A stretch of 64,000 nt of DNA from Deferribacteres bacterium (GCA_020633655.1 JACKDF010000009.1:186001-250000), one strand, 5' to 3'; shown: positions 44,373 to 54,304, numbered from the stretch's first letter. Numbers and translations are program-made. Notes: a model not told the origin generated them from the sequence alone.

Positions 44373-45065
44373 ATGGATAACCAGACAAAGCAAGAATTGA
44401 TGACTTACCTTTCGAGGTATATCACCCAGAATAAACTCGACCGTATTGAGGAAGTATTGCAAAACCGGACACGCTACATCGCGGTTGTGACCGACGATTT
44501 GTACCATACCCACAATGCAAGCGCTGTCATTCGATCGTGTGAGTGCTTTGGAATCCAGGACCTTTATGCGATCGAAAATACCAACATATTTCAAATGCAT
44601 AAAGCCATCACCTCAGGCGCTGGTAAATGGATTGACATCCTTCGTTTCCCCGAAAAAGGGGAAGAAAATATTAAAATGTGTGTGCGTGAGTTGCGGCGGA
44701 AAAAATACCGGATAGCGGTTACGACACTTGAAGAAAATTCAGTTACACCCGATGAAATTTCGCTGGATGAACCTGTCGCCCTCGTTTTTGGAAATGAGGA
44801 GGTCGGCGTAAATCCACTGCTTTTAAAAGAAGCGGATATCCATGTGAAAATTCCGATGTACGGTTTTACACAGAGCTTCAATATCTCGGTGAGTGCGGCA
44901 TTGCTGGTCTCCCCGTTGATCGAACGGCTGCATAAATCAGGGATTGAATGGCAGCTCTCGGAGCAGGAAATATTTGATTTGCGCCTCGATTGGATTCGCA
45001 GGGTGGAGGGGAGCAATTCTCGAAAAATGGAATTGTTGGAGAAGCATTTTTTTGAACATAGATAA
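44373..45065 (+). CDS. trmH: tRNA/rRNA 2'-O-ribose methyltransferase, SpoU (TrmH) family
   Basis: 230 residues. The SPOUT knot is shown by HNASAVIRSCECFG (motif 1, with Asn and catalytic Arg), LVFGNEEVG (motif 2) and IPMYGFTQSFNISVSAA (motif 3). The full-length similarity and the C-terminal extension (LRLDWIRRVEGSNSRKMEL) fit TrmH, which methylates G18 of tRNA, better than RlmB. It uses S-adenosylmethionine in the cytoplasm. No strong ribosome site precedes the ATG. The SDR gene follows after 17 bases. Confidence 0.9.
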   Translation: MDNQTKQELMTYLSRYITQNKLDRIEEVLQNRTRYIAVVTDDLYHTHNASAVIRSCECFGIQDLYAIENTNIFQMHKAITSGAGKWIDILRFPEKGEENIKMCVRELRRKKYRIAVTTLEENSVTPDEISLDEPVALVFGNEEVGVNPLLLKEADIHVKIPMYGFTQSFNISVSAALLVSPLIERLHKSGIEWQLSEQEIFDLRLDWIRRVEGSNSRKMELLEKHFFEHR

Positions 45066-45082
45066 AAATTGGAGAGAGAAAA

Positions 45083-45871
45083 ATGGCAAAGAGCGATTTG
45101 CTGCAGGCTTATTGGCAAAATAAAACTGTACTTATAACCGGGGCTTCTTCCGGACTTGGTATCGCGATTACAAAAGCATTGGCACCGTATCACGTCACCT
45201 TTGGTTTGCTAAGCCGGCGAAAAGATAAAATGGTCGAGCTTGCCGAGTCGCTTAGCCAGGGCAACAGCCGTTTCTGGATTCGCGTGTGCGATGTGCAGGA
45301 TCGTGAGGATGTTTACGAAGCGGTGAATGAATTTAAAGAGTATGCAGGCCGTATCGATGTGGTGTGGGTGAATGCTGGAGTGGGCGCCAAATCCAATCTG
45401 TTCAAATGGGAATGGGAGTCCTTTGAATCCTGCATGCAAACAAATCTGATGGGAGCGGTTTACACCACGAAAGCTTCTCTGGAAGTCATGATTCCACAAA
45501 ATCATGGGGCCATAGTCGCAATCAGTTCTGTTGCTTCAATGCGAGGTTTGCCGGGCAGTAGTGCGTACAGCATGACAAAAATCGCGCTCAACACGATGAT
45601 GGAAAGCCTCGCCACACAAGCGAGAGATATTCAGTTTACTTCCATTTTGCCCGGGTGGGTTGAAACCCCAATGACTGCAGGCCGGAAAAATTTATGGTGG
45701 CTCATTCCTGCTGACAAAGCAGCGCAGAAAATGATAACCGCTGTGGCGAGAAAGAAATTTAAATATATTTACCCCTGGCAAATGTTTCTGTTATACCATG
45801 CCATGCGCAGCTTGCCCACCGGATTTTATATAAAAGCAGCCAGAAAATTGTTCATGGGGAAAAAGAAATAA
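45083..45871 (+). CDS. Short-chain dehydrogenase/reductase
   Basis: 262-residue classical SDR: TGASSGLGIA cofactor motif, VNAGVG, catalytic Ser in SSVASM, and Y-S-M-T-K active-site Tyr/Lys. The C-terminal tail (HAMRSLPTGFYIKAARKLF) is basic and amphipathic and may touch the membrane, as in DltE-type SDRs. Substrate unknown. GAGAGAGAA precedes the ATG, 17 bases after the TrmH stop, suggesting one transcript. Confidence 0.88.
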   Translation: MAKSDLLQAYWQNKTVLITGASSGLGIAITKALAPYHVTFGLLSRRKDKMVELAESLSQGNSRFWIRVCDVQDREDVYEAVNEFKEYAGRIDVVWVNAGVGAKSNLFKWEWESFESCMQTNLMGAVYTTKASLEVMIPQNHGAIVAISSVASMRGLPGSSAYSMTKIALNTMMESLATQARDIQFTSILPGWVETPMTAGRKNLWWLIPADKAAQKMITAVARKKFKYIYPWQMFLLYHAMRSLPTGFYIKAARKLFMGKKK

Positions 45872-45920
45872 GCGTTTTTCATTAAGTTGTCCCCGGGGCC
45901 CATGGAGTACCAACTCTGAC

Positions 45921-46069
45921 GTGACTGTCGAAAAAGTGATAAACCGGACGTTAAGCTTGCCTGCACTGAGTAAATTCGAAGTGTCGAAACGCCTGGTTCC
46001 ACGCTCAAATTCGGGCCCATCGGCATGCTCAGGGTCCGAATTTGCATGTTTTTCGACGGTCTCGTCAGG
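45921..46069 (+). repeat. Dispersed GGGTCCGAATTTGCATG repeat, copy B
   Basis: Longest copy of the family, including the GCCTGCACTGAGTAAATTCG block shared with copy C (14076-14190) but missing from copy A. It sits between the convergent SDR gene and the 145-residue hypothetical gene. Confidence 0.85.
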
Positions 46070-46135
46070 TTTTTTTTCTTCGGTTTTTGAAACTCCTATT
46101 GAGCAAGCTTGGCGCATTGGGTTTTTCGTAATGTT

Positions 46136-46573
46136 CTAAAATTGCCGTCTTAAATTTAAACTCCATGAGTGAAGTTTGTGGTCGCCGACAAAGGTTGTCC
46201 CGCGATTGTAATACTTGTCCTCCTCCTGCATCAGCATGACTTCGGAACCCATGTAGTCGCCTTCTTCGCTGTAAAATTGAGAAATGATGGTTTCAGCTAT
46301 CAGCAAAAATTTCCCCTTTAAATTTCCCATAAGCGTATGCTCAGCCTGCCAATTCAAGAAGTCATTTTTTTCATTCCAGGGTTGTATCTCCCACTCATGC
46401 CGAACGTCCGGTTCCAGTGGATCCGCCAATTCAATCCAGCTTTCATATAGCCAAAGATGATCGTGATGTTCGATGCGAAGCGTGCCCTCTGCAGCGAAGA
46501 CGACATCGCTTTCGTTGGTGTATTTTCCCTCAACTTCCCATGTACCTGGTGTAAGAATCAAAGTGTGTTTCAT
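46136..46573 (-). CDS. Hypothetical protein, lipocalin-like beta-rich
   Basis: 145 residues, no signal peptide, no family I recognise. The strand-rich pattern (GTWEVEGKYTNE, GTLRIEHHDHLWLYESW, GNLKGKFLLIAETIISQFYSEEGDYMGSE in short stretches, ending in HSWSLNLRRQF) looks like a small beta-barrel of calycin type that could hold a small ligand. AGGATACATGG precedes the ATG. Stand-alone gene between a repeat and the CsgG-like gene. Confidence 0.7.
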   Translation of the reverse strand: MKHTLILTPGTWEVEGKYTNESDVVFAAEGTLRIEHHDHLWLYESWIELADPLEPDVRHEWEIQPWNEKNDFLNWQAEHTLMGNLKGKFLLIAETIISQFYSEEGDYMGSEVMLMQEEDKYYNRGTTFVGDHKLHSWSLNLRRQF

Positions 46574-46690
46574 CCATGTATCCTGTGACGATTCGAATGC
46601 GCTGTACTTTCATTTATTCAAGCATTTTTGAGATTTTCGACTATCCTGCAAAGGGATCAGTCTCAATCTTGGTGTTTATGAATTAACAGG

Positions 46691-47656
46691 TTAGAGCTGT
46701 TCCTGCAATTGCTGCATTTCCTCTATTCGCTGATCTAACTTTTGCAGCGCACGCGCATATTTGTCCTCTGCCTGAATCCTGTATGCTATTTCAAAATTTT
46801 CCCTGGCTTCGTCAAACTGATTTGTGACCATGTATCCAAGGCCAAGGTTATAATATGCTTTATCGACCTTGTTGCGACTGTGTTTATATTTTTCCACAGC
46901 AGATTGGAAAATTGTGATGGCTTCATCCCAATCGCCAATTTTCGCCATATCGTAGCCATGTTTTAGCTCAGGCATTTTATCGTCCATGGCAAAGGAGACG
47001 GCTACATTTTCGGTGTAGGGTGCAATTTTGTGCATAAAATTAGTTACGATATGTTCGCGACAGCGGTTGAAAAGTGCTTTGTCATCAATTTCCTCCGGCC
47101 TTTTATCGTCGCGGTATTGTGTCTGGGATACCGATTTATCCAGTTTGTTGATGGCAATGATTTTTCCGGTTTGCAAATCGACGACACGCAAAGTGACAGT
47201 GACTTTAGCTGTGCCTTTGCGTTGCCATTTTACGGTCGTTTTGCCGCTTTTTTTATCGAACTCATCCTCGTGGGACAGATCTTCCGCATAGTCGTATTCC
47301 GAGACATTTCCAAATATGAGTGCTGCGGCACCGATAAGCTTTCCGACTTCAACGGCCGTCGATTCGTCGACGTAACCCGAAAGCGTAAGGGAGTGCTCCT
47401 CCAGAATCCGGTCAAGATGCTGGCGGTCAAGCACTTCGAACCTTCTCGATTGAAAAAGAGCAATAGTTAGATCGTCTGTCAGTTGTCTGCTGCCTCTGCC
47501 GGTTATTTCGCCTATAGCGATTTTGTTAATATTTTTCAGATTTATTTCCGCTGGTCGAGTGACCGGCACAGTCACGCTGCTGGAGCTGCACGCGCTGATA
47601 AACATCACGATGGACAAGTGCAGGAAAATTGTCTGAATTCTTCTGGAAATCTGCAT
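46691..47656 (-). CDS. CsgG/HfaB-like lipoprotein with C-terminal TPR
   Basis: 321 residues. The lipoprotein signal ends FISAC (Cys23). Residues ~40-205 carry the CsgG-like fold (KIAIGEITGRG, FEVLDRQHLDRILEEH, AALIFGNVSEYDY, VTLRVVDLQTGKI). Two TPR units follow at ~235-310 (DEAITIFQSAVEKYKHS, YYNLGLGYMVTNQFDEA). CsgG proteins form outer-membrane export pores for curli, but most CsgG-like lipoproteins in this group have no known partner and none is near. TAGGAG precedes the ATG. Confidence 0.85.
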   Translation of the reverse strand: MQISRRIQTIFLHLSIVMFISACSSSSVTVPVTRPAEINLKNINKIAIGEITGRGSRQLTDDLTIALFQSRRFEVLDRQHLDRILEEHSLTLSGYVDESTAVEVGKLIGAAALIFGNVSEYDYAEDLSHEDEFDKKSGKTTVKWQRKGTAKVTVTLRVVDLQTGKIIAINKLDKSVSQTQYRDDKRPEEIDDKALFNRCREHIVTNFMHKIAPYTENVAVSFAMDDKMPELKHGYDMAKIGDWDEAITIFQSAVEKYKHSRNKVDKAYYNLGLGYMVTNQFDEARENFEIAYRIQAEDKYARALQKLDQRIEEMQQLQEQL

Positions 47657-47760
47657 AAATTACTCCTATCTTAAAGACGATGTATATCCCATAGTTCGTC
47701 GCGAGAGTAGGTTTAATAAATAAATGAGTGAGTTGCAATTTAAAAAATAGAAGCAGGAAT

Positions 47761-48621
47761 ATGGATATCAAACAACAATACATACAGGAAATTGTTGAAA
47801 ATAGAGACAGCGGTGCCAGTGAATTAGCACGGCGTTGCCTGGAGATCGTCACGGATATCATTTGGAAAATTCAAACCAATGGTGTCGCTGAAATGAAAAG
47901 CGAAATTATCGACTTCGCGCATGCATTGCAGGCCGCCCGGCCAAGCATGTCTCCCATAAAAAATTTATTGCAAACCTGGCTTGATAATTTACAAACCTTA
48001 CCCACTTTTACACTGCAGGAATTCCGCCTGGAGGCTATGAAAACGGCGGAAGATTTAATCGAAAGCTCAAAAAGGGCAGTCGATGAGGCTGCAACAACTC
48101 TGTCGCAGCTCATCAAACCCAACAGCAGGATAATGACTTACAGTTACAGTTCGACGGTTTTTTCGCTTATAAAAATATGCCGCAACTCCGGTATTCAGTT
48201 GTTTATTCCGGAAAGCAGGCCCCTTTGCGAGGGGGCACGTCTTGCCGAAACGACAGCAAAGTTGGGCGTGGATACGACAGTAATAACCGAGAGCCAAATC
48301 GGTTTGATCGTGCCTAAAGTTGACCTGGTTGTTGTTGGTGCTGACACTGTTTTTAAAAATGGTGACGTGGTGAATAAAGCAGGCACAAGCCTCATCGCTA
48401 TGGCGGCTCACGCAGCGAATAAACCATTTTACGTGGCCTTTGAAAAATTCAAACAAGCAAACGCGGAGGAGCACTCAGTGGAGTTGGAGAGTATGGCTGA
48501 ATCGGAGCTGGGTTTAAAAGAGCAAGCCAACTTGCGTGTTTTTAATTATTATTTTGATATTACACCAGCGCACTACATTACTGCCTGGATAACCGAAGAT
48601 GGAGTGAGGTTGAATCGATGA
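47761..48621 (+). CDS. eIF2B-like sugar-phosphate isomerase family protein
   Basis: 286 residues of the eIF-2B alpha/MtnA/ribose-1,5-bisphosphate isomerase family. MTYSYSSTV, ESRPLCEGARLA and VVVGADTVFKNGDVVNKAGT are the family motifs, with the Asp of GAD as likely catalytic base. Bacterial members act on methylthioribose-1-phosphate or ribose-1,5-bisphosphate; which applies is unclear, and the catalytic Cys of MtnA is not evident. The ATG at 47761 has AGCAGGA upstream. Its stop overlaps the next start (ATGA), so it is translationally coupled to the NPP phosphodiesterase. Confidence 0.82.
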   Translation: MDIKQQYIQEIVENRDSGASELARRCLEIVTDIIWKIQTNGVAEMKSEIIDFAHALQAARPSMSPIKNLLQTWLDNLQTLPTFTLQEFRLEAMKTAEDLIESSKRAVDEAATTLSQLIKPNSRIMTYSYSSTVFSLIKICRNSGIQLFIPESRPLCEGARLAETTAKLGVDTTVITESQIGLIVPKVDLVVVGADTVFKNGDVVNKAGTSLIAMAAHAANKPFYVAFEKFKQANAEEHSVELESMAESELGLKEQANLRVFNYYFDITPAHYITAWITEDGVRLNR

Positions 48622-49871
48622 AATCGTACAAACGAACGCATGTCGTGCTGATCACCAGCGTTCTTCTTTTTTTAGCGCTCCTGGCGTGTTCACAACAAAA
48701 AAATGCACCTGATAAATCGCAGCAAACCGTTCTTCTGGTCTCAATCGATGGATTTCGCTGGGATTATTTTCAAAAATGTGCAACACCGCATTTTGATAGC
48801 CTTGCAAAAGCGGGTGTGAAAGCCGATGGCTTGATTCCTGTTTTTCCTTCCTTAACCTTTCCAAACCATTATTCGATCATAACCGGACTTTATGCAGAAA
48901 ATCACGGGATTATTTCCAATTATATGTATGATCCGGTAACACAGGATTCGTTTTCTATTAAACGGGAGTCAACAATACTCAATCCTGTCTGGTGGGGTGG
49001 TGAGCCGCTTTGGAACACAGCGGAGAAGCAGGGCTTGCGGGCTGCTTCTTTTTTCTGGGCTGGTTCGGAGACAGCTATCGATGGGTTGCACCCTTCGATG
49101 TACAAAAAATATGACGACGACATTCCCGATAAAACCCGAATCGATTCCGTGCTTTCCTGGCTGGCTTATCCCGAGAGCAAACGACCACGTTTCATAACGC
49201 TTTATTTCAGTTTTATTGATCATCTTGGGCACCGGTACGGTCCGGATTCTCCGGAGATCGTTCAGGGTATCAGTCGAATGGATAGTCTCATTGGTTACCT
49301 CGGTGATGGTTTAAAACGGGTGCCGCAAGAGGTAAATCTTGTTGTCGTTAGTGACCACGGAATGGCTGAGACCAGTACCGACCGAATTATTGAAATCGAT
49401 GATTACATTGATCTTAATGATGTGAGCTATGCAGATTGGTACATTGTGAGTACAGTATTGCCAAAAGATGGCAAGCGGGATGTTCTGTATGATAAATTGT
49501 ACAATGCACACCCGAACCTGCATGTTTTCAAAAAAGAAGATATCCCGGCACGCTTTCATTTTCAAAATAATGCACGTATTCATCCCCTGGTGCTTATTGC
49601 GGATACTGGGTGGGAGGTTATGACAAAAGCCCGGGCGCAACGCCGCAGGCAATATAAAAAATTCGGGGGTGCACACGGTTACGACAATATGGATAAACGC
49701 ATGCACGGAATTTTTCTGGCATCGGGTCCAGCATTTCAGAAAGATATGCAGGTTTCTTCATTTCAAAACGTCCATATCTACGATCTCATTTGTTCTGTCC
49801 TGAATATAACTCCAGCACAAAATGATGGTCAATTGGACTCGGTCAAATATTTCTCTGCGAACCCGGATTGA
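48618..49871 (+). CDS. Nucleotide pyrophosphatase/phosphodiesterase (NPP family) lipoprotein
   Basis: 417 residues. Lipoprotein signal with Cys24 (LALLAC). Alkaline-phosphatase superfamily: Asp44 (SIDGFRWDY) binds zinc, Thr80 in FPSLTFPNHY is the nucleophile, TGLYAENHGI follows, and SDHGM plus the late GAHGYDN motif give the remaining zinc ligands. Such enzymes hydrolyse nucleotide or phospholipid phosphodiesters outside the cytoplasm. It overlaps the eIF2B-like gene by four bases. Confidence 0.92.
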   Translation: MKSYKRTHVVLITSVLLFLALLACSQQKNAPDKSQQTVLLVSIDGFRWDYFQKCATPHFDSLAKAGVKADGLIPVFPSLTFPNHYSIITGLYAENHGIISNYMYDPVTQDSFSIKRESTILNPVWWGGEPLWNTAEKQGLRAASFFWAGSETAIDGLHPSMYKKYDDDIPDKTRIDSVLSWLAYPESKRPRFITLYFSFIDHLGHRYGPDSPEIVQGISRMDSLIGYLGDGLKRVPQEVNLVVVSDHGMAETSTDRIIEIDDYIDLNDVSYADWYIVSTVLPKDGKRDVLYDKLYNAHPNLHVFKKEDIPARFHFQNNARIHPLVLIADTGWEVMTKARAQRRRQYKKFGGAHGYDNMDKRMHGIFLASGPAFQKDMQVSSFQNVHIYDLICSVLNITPAQNDGQLDSVKYFSANPD

Positions 49872-49987
49872 CCACACTTCTGAAGGCGCTCATCTCCAAA
49901 TTAAGAGCCTGAATTCTGGTGAAATGATGCTCATCTTGGCGAATTCGAGTTCCTTTTGGAGAATTCCGTTATGGTGATCCTTTAAAT

Positions 49988-50062
49988 TCAACACTCAATG
50001 ATCAACAAACAATTTTCAATATTCAAATTTTTTAGGCTTGGAAATTGTAAATTGAGTGTTGA
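49988..50062. repeat. Inverted repeat with AT-rich loop
   Basis: TCAACACTCAAT (49988-49999) and ATTGAGTGTTGA (50051-50062) are perfect 12-bp arms around AT-rich spacer that holds further CAATTTTCAAT/AAATTGTAAATTG partial pairing. It lies between the convergent NPP and T9SS cargo genes and may act as a terminator for both. Confidence 0.6.
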
Positions 50063-50077
50063 TTATTGGAAATTACT

Positions 50078-53000
50078 TCACTTCAAAATGACCATTTTTC
50101 GGGTTTGTAAAAATGACCCGGAGCGCATCTGCAGAAAATATAGTCCTGAGGCCATACGCTGGCCTGCCTCGTTCATTCCATCCCACGTTAAATCGTGGTA
50201 GCCTGCCGCCATCTCACCTTGCACTAATGTTCGTACTAATCGACCTAATTGATCGAAGACTACTATGTGCACGTGTTCGTTTTGCGGCATGCTAAACCGG
50301 ATATGCGTTTCCGGATTGAAGGGATTGGGATAATTCTGTGCTAAATGAAATTCATTTGGCACATCTGCCACGTTCGCCGTGTTTTCGGCAACAAATTCCA
50401 TTGTTCCGCTAATGATTTTCAGCAATTTGGGGGTTCTTGCATTCTGAGCAGGCAAAGTGTATTGCTGGTATTCACCTAAATTGAGCTTGAGACCAGCGTC
50501 TTCATCCACAAGATACAGGTTTTTACTGTTATCAAAATTTCCTGTGCGATCAAAATTCAACTCGATGGATTGCCCGGGAATGTTTGATTGTATGGCCAAG
50601 GTCCATATCTGATTTGGCTCTTGCATGTCGCGCATGTCTGCACAGAAGCTTTCTGCAGGTTGCTGCCATTCGCTGTGCGGGAAGGAAACGGAGACATAGT
50701 TGCCTATGGCTGGCGGCTCTGCCATATCAAAAGCGTCAACAGTATTGGATGCATTGCCCAATAATCCTGCCCAATTGTGTTGATCTGTATAATTTCCCGC
50801 GGTTGCAGCAATTTTTAATGCCCATTCGCCCTCGTTGTAGCGGGTCACCAAAGCTGCAGTTTTTTGCGCATGGCTTTCCGTTGCCATGGGTTGAAATACG
50901 AGATAAATGGGCGCATTCGTATTTTCGGCGGTGACGTAAAGGGCATAGCCTTGCCACGGTTGTAAAACATCCGTGATATCCCAACCAGCTGCGTAAGAAC
51001 GCAAAGTAAGGATGGAATTCGAATTGATCAAATTGAGCGAACTTTTATGAACCGGGAATGCAAATGGCGATGCAATAAAGTTCCATCCAACATTTAGAGC
51101 GATCGTGTCAGGGCAAATCGTGCGGACGGTTGTGCCCGGACCGGCTCCGGGAACAATATTTTCTTTGCGGGTAATAATAAAATAAGAACGACCGGGTATA
51201 AAATCTCTTGCTGAATAACCTTCAACCCAGGGACTGCCTTCATGGCCGGAAATATAGTCGAAGAAACGCCATTGGGTGTCATTGTATTCGCCTAAATCAT
51301 CTCCTAAAACTGCAGCAATCTTGGGATTGTCGAGGGAATACGGCACAGAAAACATCTGATAATTCGTCAACTCTTCACCCGACTTCAATGGTACCGGGTT
51401 GCCTGAATTATCGATAGGCCGGTCGTCGGGTTCGGCAATGCGCGTGCGAACAGGAAACCAGGTTTCTTCATTATCGATGGAACAGTCCAAAGTTTCTGTT
51501 GGACCGTAAGCAATCTGGCCAAATTGATCTGCTGCAACCACACGATATTCAAGGCCGCGGCGTGTCATGGCGCCTTGGGGAATAGTGACAACAAACAAGT
51601 CAGAATCATCGATGCGATGTGCCTGAGCCGGTGGTTCTTCTGCTTGTGCACCTCCAAACCGGTAGTATACTGTTGCCTCGGATATATCCGTTTCATCTGT
51701 GATTAGTACCGTGTCCTGATAGGCCACCCCCACTGTTCCGATAAGATTTCCGTGTGGTCGAAGACGAGTTATATGCGGCGAACATCCGTCGAATTGGTAG
51801 GGAATTCCAGCCAGGTTGCTGATACTCGAGTTGCCAGTGGAATCCACCAGCCACACATAAAGATTGCCTTTGCCACATTCGATTGTATTAAACGGAATTT
51901 GTACCGTGACCGTATCAGCGTGCACGCCAAGATCCCGGCTTACATCGAAATCGGCAACCGAACCAGGCCGCGTGCCATATTTCCACCGGACAACCGAAAC
52001 ATCGTTGTGTCCTGTTCGTTTTGTTTTTGGCAGCCAGAATGTGAGCTTAAAGGGATTTGTGCGACCAAACCAGCTCGTTGGCGCAATAGAGCGATCAATG
52101 GAATCAGGTACACCCGGTACGGTAACATCGTAGGTTATTGTTTTAAAAACCGGATCAAAAAAACCGGAGTTTCCCGCACCATCAACAAACCAAAAATAAC
52201 CATAATAACGGCCATCGGGTAGGCGTTGTCCAGGATTCGAGCGGTAGCGAAACGGCAGGTAAACACAGGTCGTGGAATCGGTGATTTTTCGAATGCCACC
52301 GCCAATTCCAAGATCGTCAACTTTGTCTGGTGCAACATTCAGCGTATCGAGTTTCCAGCGAATTTCTGCTATGCCACTGCCACCACTGTCGGTGATGGGT
52401 TGCCAGCAAATGCGAATACTGTCCGCATTGGTGTAGCCGGGATAGACGCCCGACCAGTTGATGGAAAGACCGGGAATTTGCGGCGGCGGATCGTTATCAA
52501 TACCTCGGCCCAGAACCACAACTTTTGCGTCTTTTTGTGTCGCATCCGAATTCTGCAGGCGAATATAATTACCGAGATAATTAAGCACTTTTGTCGGTTT
52601 GAATTTTACAGCAACTGTTGTAGAGCCACCGGGTGCAATATTTCTTTGAACCGAATTAACCGAAAAAACCGTTGGATCTGTGCTGGATTCTGAGAAAATA
52701 TAAAGTGTATCGCTAAGTGCCGGATCCTCGGCCGGAATATTTTCAATGTGAATGAGTTGGGTTGAATCTCCCCCAAGCTCAACATTGCCAAATCGCAGCG
52801 TATCCGGAGTTATGCTTATTTTTGCACCGTGGGATGTACCAGTGACCGGAATGGTGTAAATACTTGGACGCAATTGCGGTATGGTGATCGTAACCTGTCC
52901 CTCAAAATAGGAGCGGAGTTTGGTATCAATTCCAATATTAATGATGATTGAGCTGTTGCTTTGAATAGCCTGATTATGGACAATTTTTGATAAAGTAAAA

Positions 53001-53548
53001 GGTGCCGGTATCGTCATGCTTTCAATGATGAGAGAGTCGCAGCCGGGATTGGAGATTCGCAGGGGAACCGGTGTAACATTTCCGGCGACAAACCGGCCAA
53101 GATCGATTTCCATTTTATCAAAAACCACTTCCGGTCTACAGATTTCCAGCGTGGTCTCGGAAATTGTGGTATCCATGACCACATCCTCAGCGGAAGTTGC
53201 CCCGGAGATGCGGAAAAAATAGACACCGTCACCGCTGCTAGGCAGATTGCTGCTGATGGTAAACTCACCCTGCCATAGCGTATCGCTTTCCCAGGCCCCC
53301 CGTGCGGGAAGAGAAAGGTTAAATTCAGCAGTTGTCAGGCTATAATCGATATCCGGATCGATGTCGGTATTCATGCTCCGGTCGAATTTCAATTCGATGG
53401 TCACATCACCGATACTGGCTTTGTGCGTTAGTTTGCCATTCAGCAGGAAGACGTGTTCCACAATTTGTGGCTTGTCCTGGGAAAATGTCTGGCTCAATGG
53501 CAGCAAAACGAGTGATAAAAAATAAATGAATTTATGTGGTATTCTCAT
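50078..53548 (-). CDS. Large T9SS-exported surface protein
   Basis: 1,156 residues. The signal peptide MRIPHKFIYFLSLVLLPLSQ ends near TFSQ. Residues ~155-370 contain two choice-of-anchor-D/ASH-like beta domains (LRISNPGCDSLIIES, FGNVELGG). The middle has several Ig-like or fibronectin-like repeats with DGAGNSGFFDP-type loops. The last ~90 residues (LAQNYPNPFNPE, WDGMNEAGQ, ending RKMVILK) are a type A T9SS sorting domain. No catalytic motif seen; probably structural or adhesive. The ATG at 53548 follows AAGGAA. Confidence 0.88.
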   Translation of the reverse strand: MRIPHKFIYFLSLVLLPLSQTFSQDKPQIVEHVFLLNGKLTHKASIGDVTIELKFDRSMNTDIDPDIDYSLTTAEFNLSLPARGAWESDTLWQGEFTISSNLPSSGDGVYFFRISGATSAEDVVMDTTISETTLEICRPEVVFDKMEIDLGRFVAGNVTPVPLRISNPGCDSLIIESMTIPAPFTLSKIVHNQAIQSNSSIIINIGIDTKLRSYFEGQVTITIPQLRPSIYTIPVTGTSHGAKISITPDTLRFGNVELGGDSTQLIHIENIPAEDPALSDTLYIFSESSTDPTVFSVNSVQRNIAPGGSTTVAVKFKPTKVLNYLGNYIRLQNSDATQKDAKVVVLGRGIDNDPPPQIPGLSINWSGVYPGYTNADSIRICWQPITDSGGSGIAEIRWKLDTLNVAPDKVDDLGIGGGIRKITDSTTCVYLPFRYRSNPGQRLPDGRYYGYFWFVDGAGNSGFFDPVFKTITYDVTVPGVPDSIDRSIAPTSWFGRTNPFKLTFWLPKTKRTGHNDVSVVRWKYGTRPGSVADFDVSRDLGVHADTVTVQIPFNTIECGKGNLYVWLVDSTGNSSISNLAGIPYQFDGCSPHITRLRPHGNLIGTVGVAYQDTVLITDETDISEATVYYRFGGAQAEEPPAQAHRIDDSDLFVVTIPQGAMTRRGLEYRVVAADQFGQIAYGPTETLDCSIDNEETWFPVRTRIAEPDDRPIDNSGNPVPLKSGEELTNYQMFSVPYSLDNPKIAAVLGDDLGEYNDTQWRFFDYISGHEGSPWVEGYSARDFIPGRSYFIITRKENIVPGAGPGTTVRTICPDTIALNVGWNFIASPFAFPVHKSSLNLINSNSILTLRSYAAGWDITDVLQPWQGYALYVTAENTNAPIYLVFQPMATESHAQKTAALVTRYNEGEWALKIAATAGNYTDQHNWAGLLGNASNTVDAFDMAEPPAIGNYVSVSFPHSEWQQPAESFCADMRDMQEPNQIWTLAIQSNIPGQSIELNFDRTGNFDNSKNLYLVDEDAGLKLNLGEYQQYTLPAQNARTPKLLKIISGTMEFVAENTANVADVPNEFHLAQNYPNPFNPETHIRFSMPQNEHVHIVVFDQLGRLVRTLVQGEMAAGYHDLTWDGMNEAGQRMASGLYFLQMRSGSFLQTRKMVILK

Positions 53549-53608
53549 TTTTAGTTCCTTGCAGGAATTCAATCTATAAAATCAGGTATTCATAGCAATG
53601 GCAGGGAT

Positions 53609-54304
53609 TTAGTTCCCACCCGAAAGTGGCGGTGGTCCGGGAAGCTGAGTCGGAGTTGGTGGCTGATCCTCAGGGGGATTGTCTCCGCCTTGCGTTGTCA
53701 ATATGCCAACACCTACACCACCGGCCAGGGCAAGACCAACCAGAGCCCATTTTTTCTTGCTGGATTTTTTGCTGAATGTCGTGCTCGTTCGAGTTGTATT
53801 GTTTGCAAGCGGTGCGGAGCTTGTACGTATGAGCAAGTCGGCCATTTTGTTCATGGCGGCGGAGAGGTCGTCAATAGAACCGGGAACGTTTTTCGATACG
53901 CGGTTTAAAACTTTGCCGGATTTTGTGTGTGTTGCCTGAATTGTGACAAAGTAACCGCTATAGGTGGAGTTTATTTGTCCATGTACAATGAAATGCGAGC
54001 GCAAGGCATACCCAAGCTTTCGCGCACAAGTGATATCACTGCAATTGGTTTGGCCGATTCGCTGATCGGAGAGCGCATTGAGCACGGTTTGCATGTCAAC
54101 GGGCATAAGCTGGCTATTGCGTTTAAGACCTTGCAACATGGCGTACGCAGGTTTTAAGGCATCCTGGCCTGCGATGTCTGTGGCAAAAGGGAGAACCGCG
54201 ATTTTATAGGTTTTCCCGGGAGGAAGTTGAGCGCAAAGTGAGGTGGAAATAATAAGAAATAATGCGGGAATTAGCAGTATTTTCGTGATTCTTCCATGAT
54301 GCAT
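53609..54304 (-). CDS. Secreted CsgG/FlgO-like protein with Pro-rich tail
   Basis: 231 residues with a signal peptide (HHGRITKILLIPALFLIIST). The core (KIAVLPFATDIAG, LMPVDMQTVLNAL, HFIVHGQINSTYSGYFVTIQATHTKSG without the last few residues) resembles CsgG/DUF-type penicillin-binding accessory folds. A Ser/Lys linker and a hydrophobic Gly-rich segment (KWALVGLALAGGVGVGIL) near residue 195-213 precede a Pro-rich tail. It lies 60 bases upstream of the large T9SS cargo gene, same strand. The ATG at 54304 is preceded by AGGAG. Confidence 0.6.
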   Translation of the reverse strand: MHHGRITKILLIPALFLIISTSLCAQLPPGKTYKIAVLPFATDIAGQDALKPAYAMLQGLKRNSQLMPVDMQTVLNALSDQRIGQTNCSDITCARKLGYALRSHFIVHGQINSTYSGYFVTIQATHTKSGKVLNRVSKNVPGSIDDLSAAMNKMADLLIRTSSAPLANNTTRTSTTFSKKSSKKKWALVGLALAGGVGVGILTTQGGDNPPEDQPPTPTQLPGPPPLSGGN

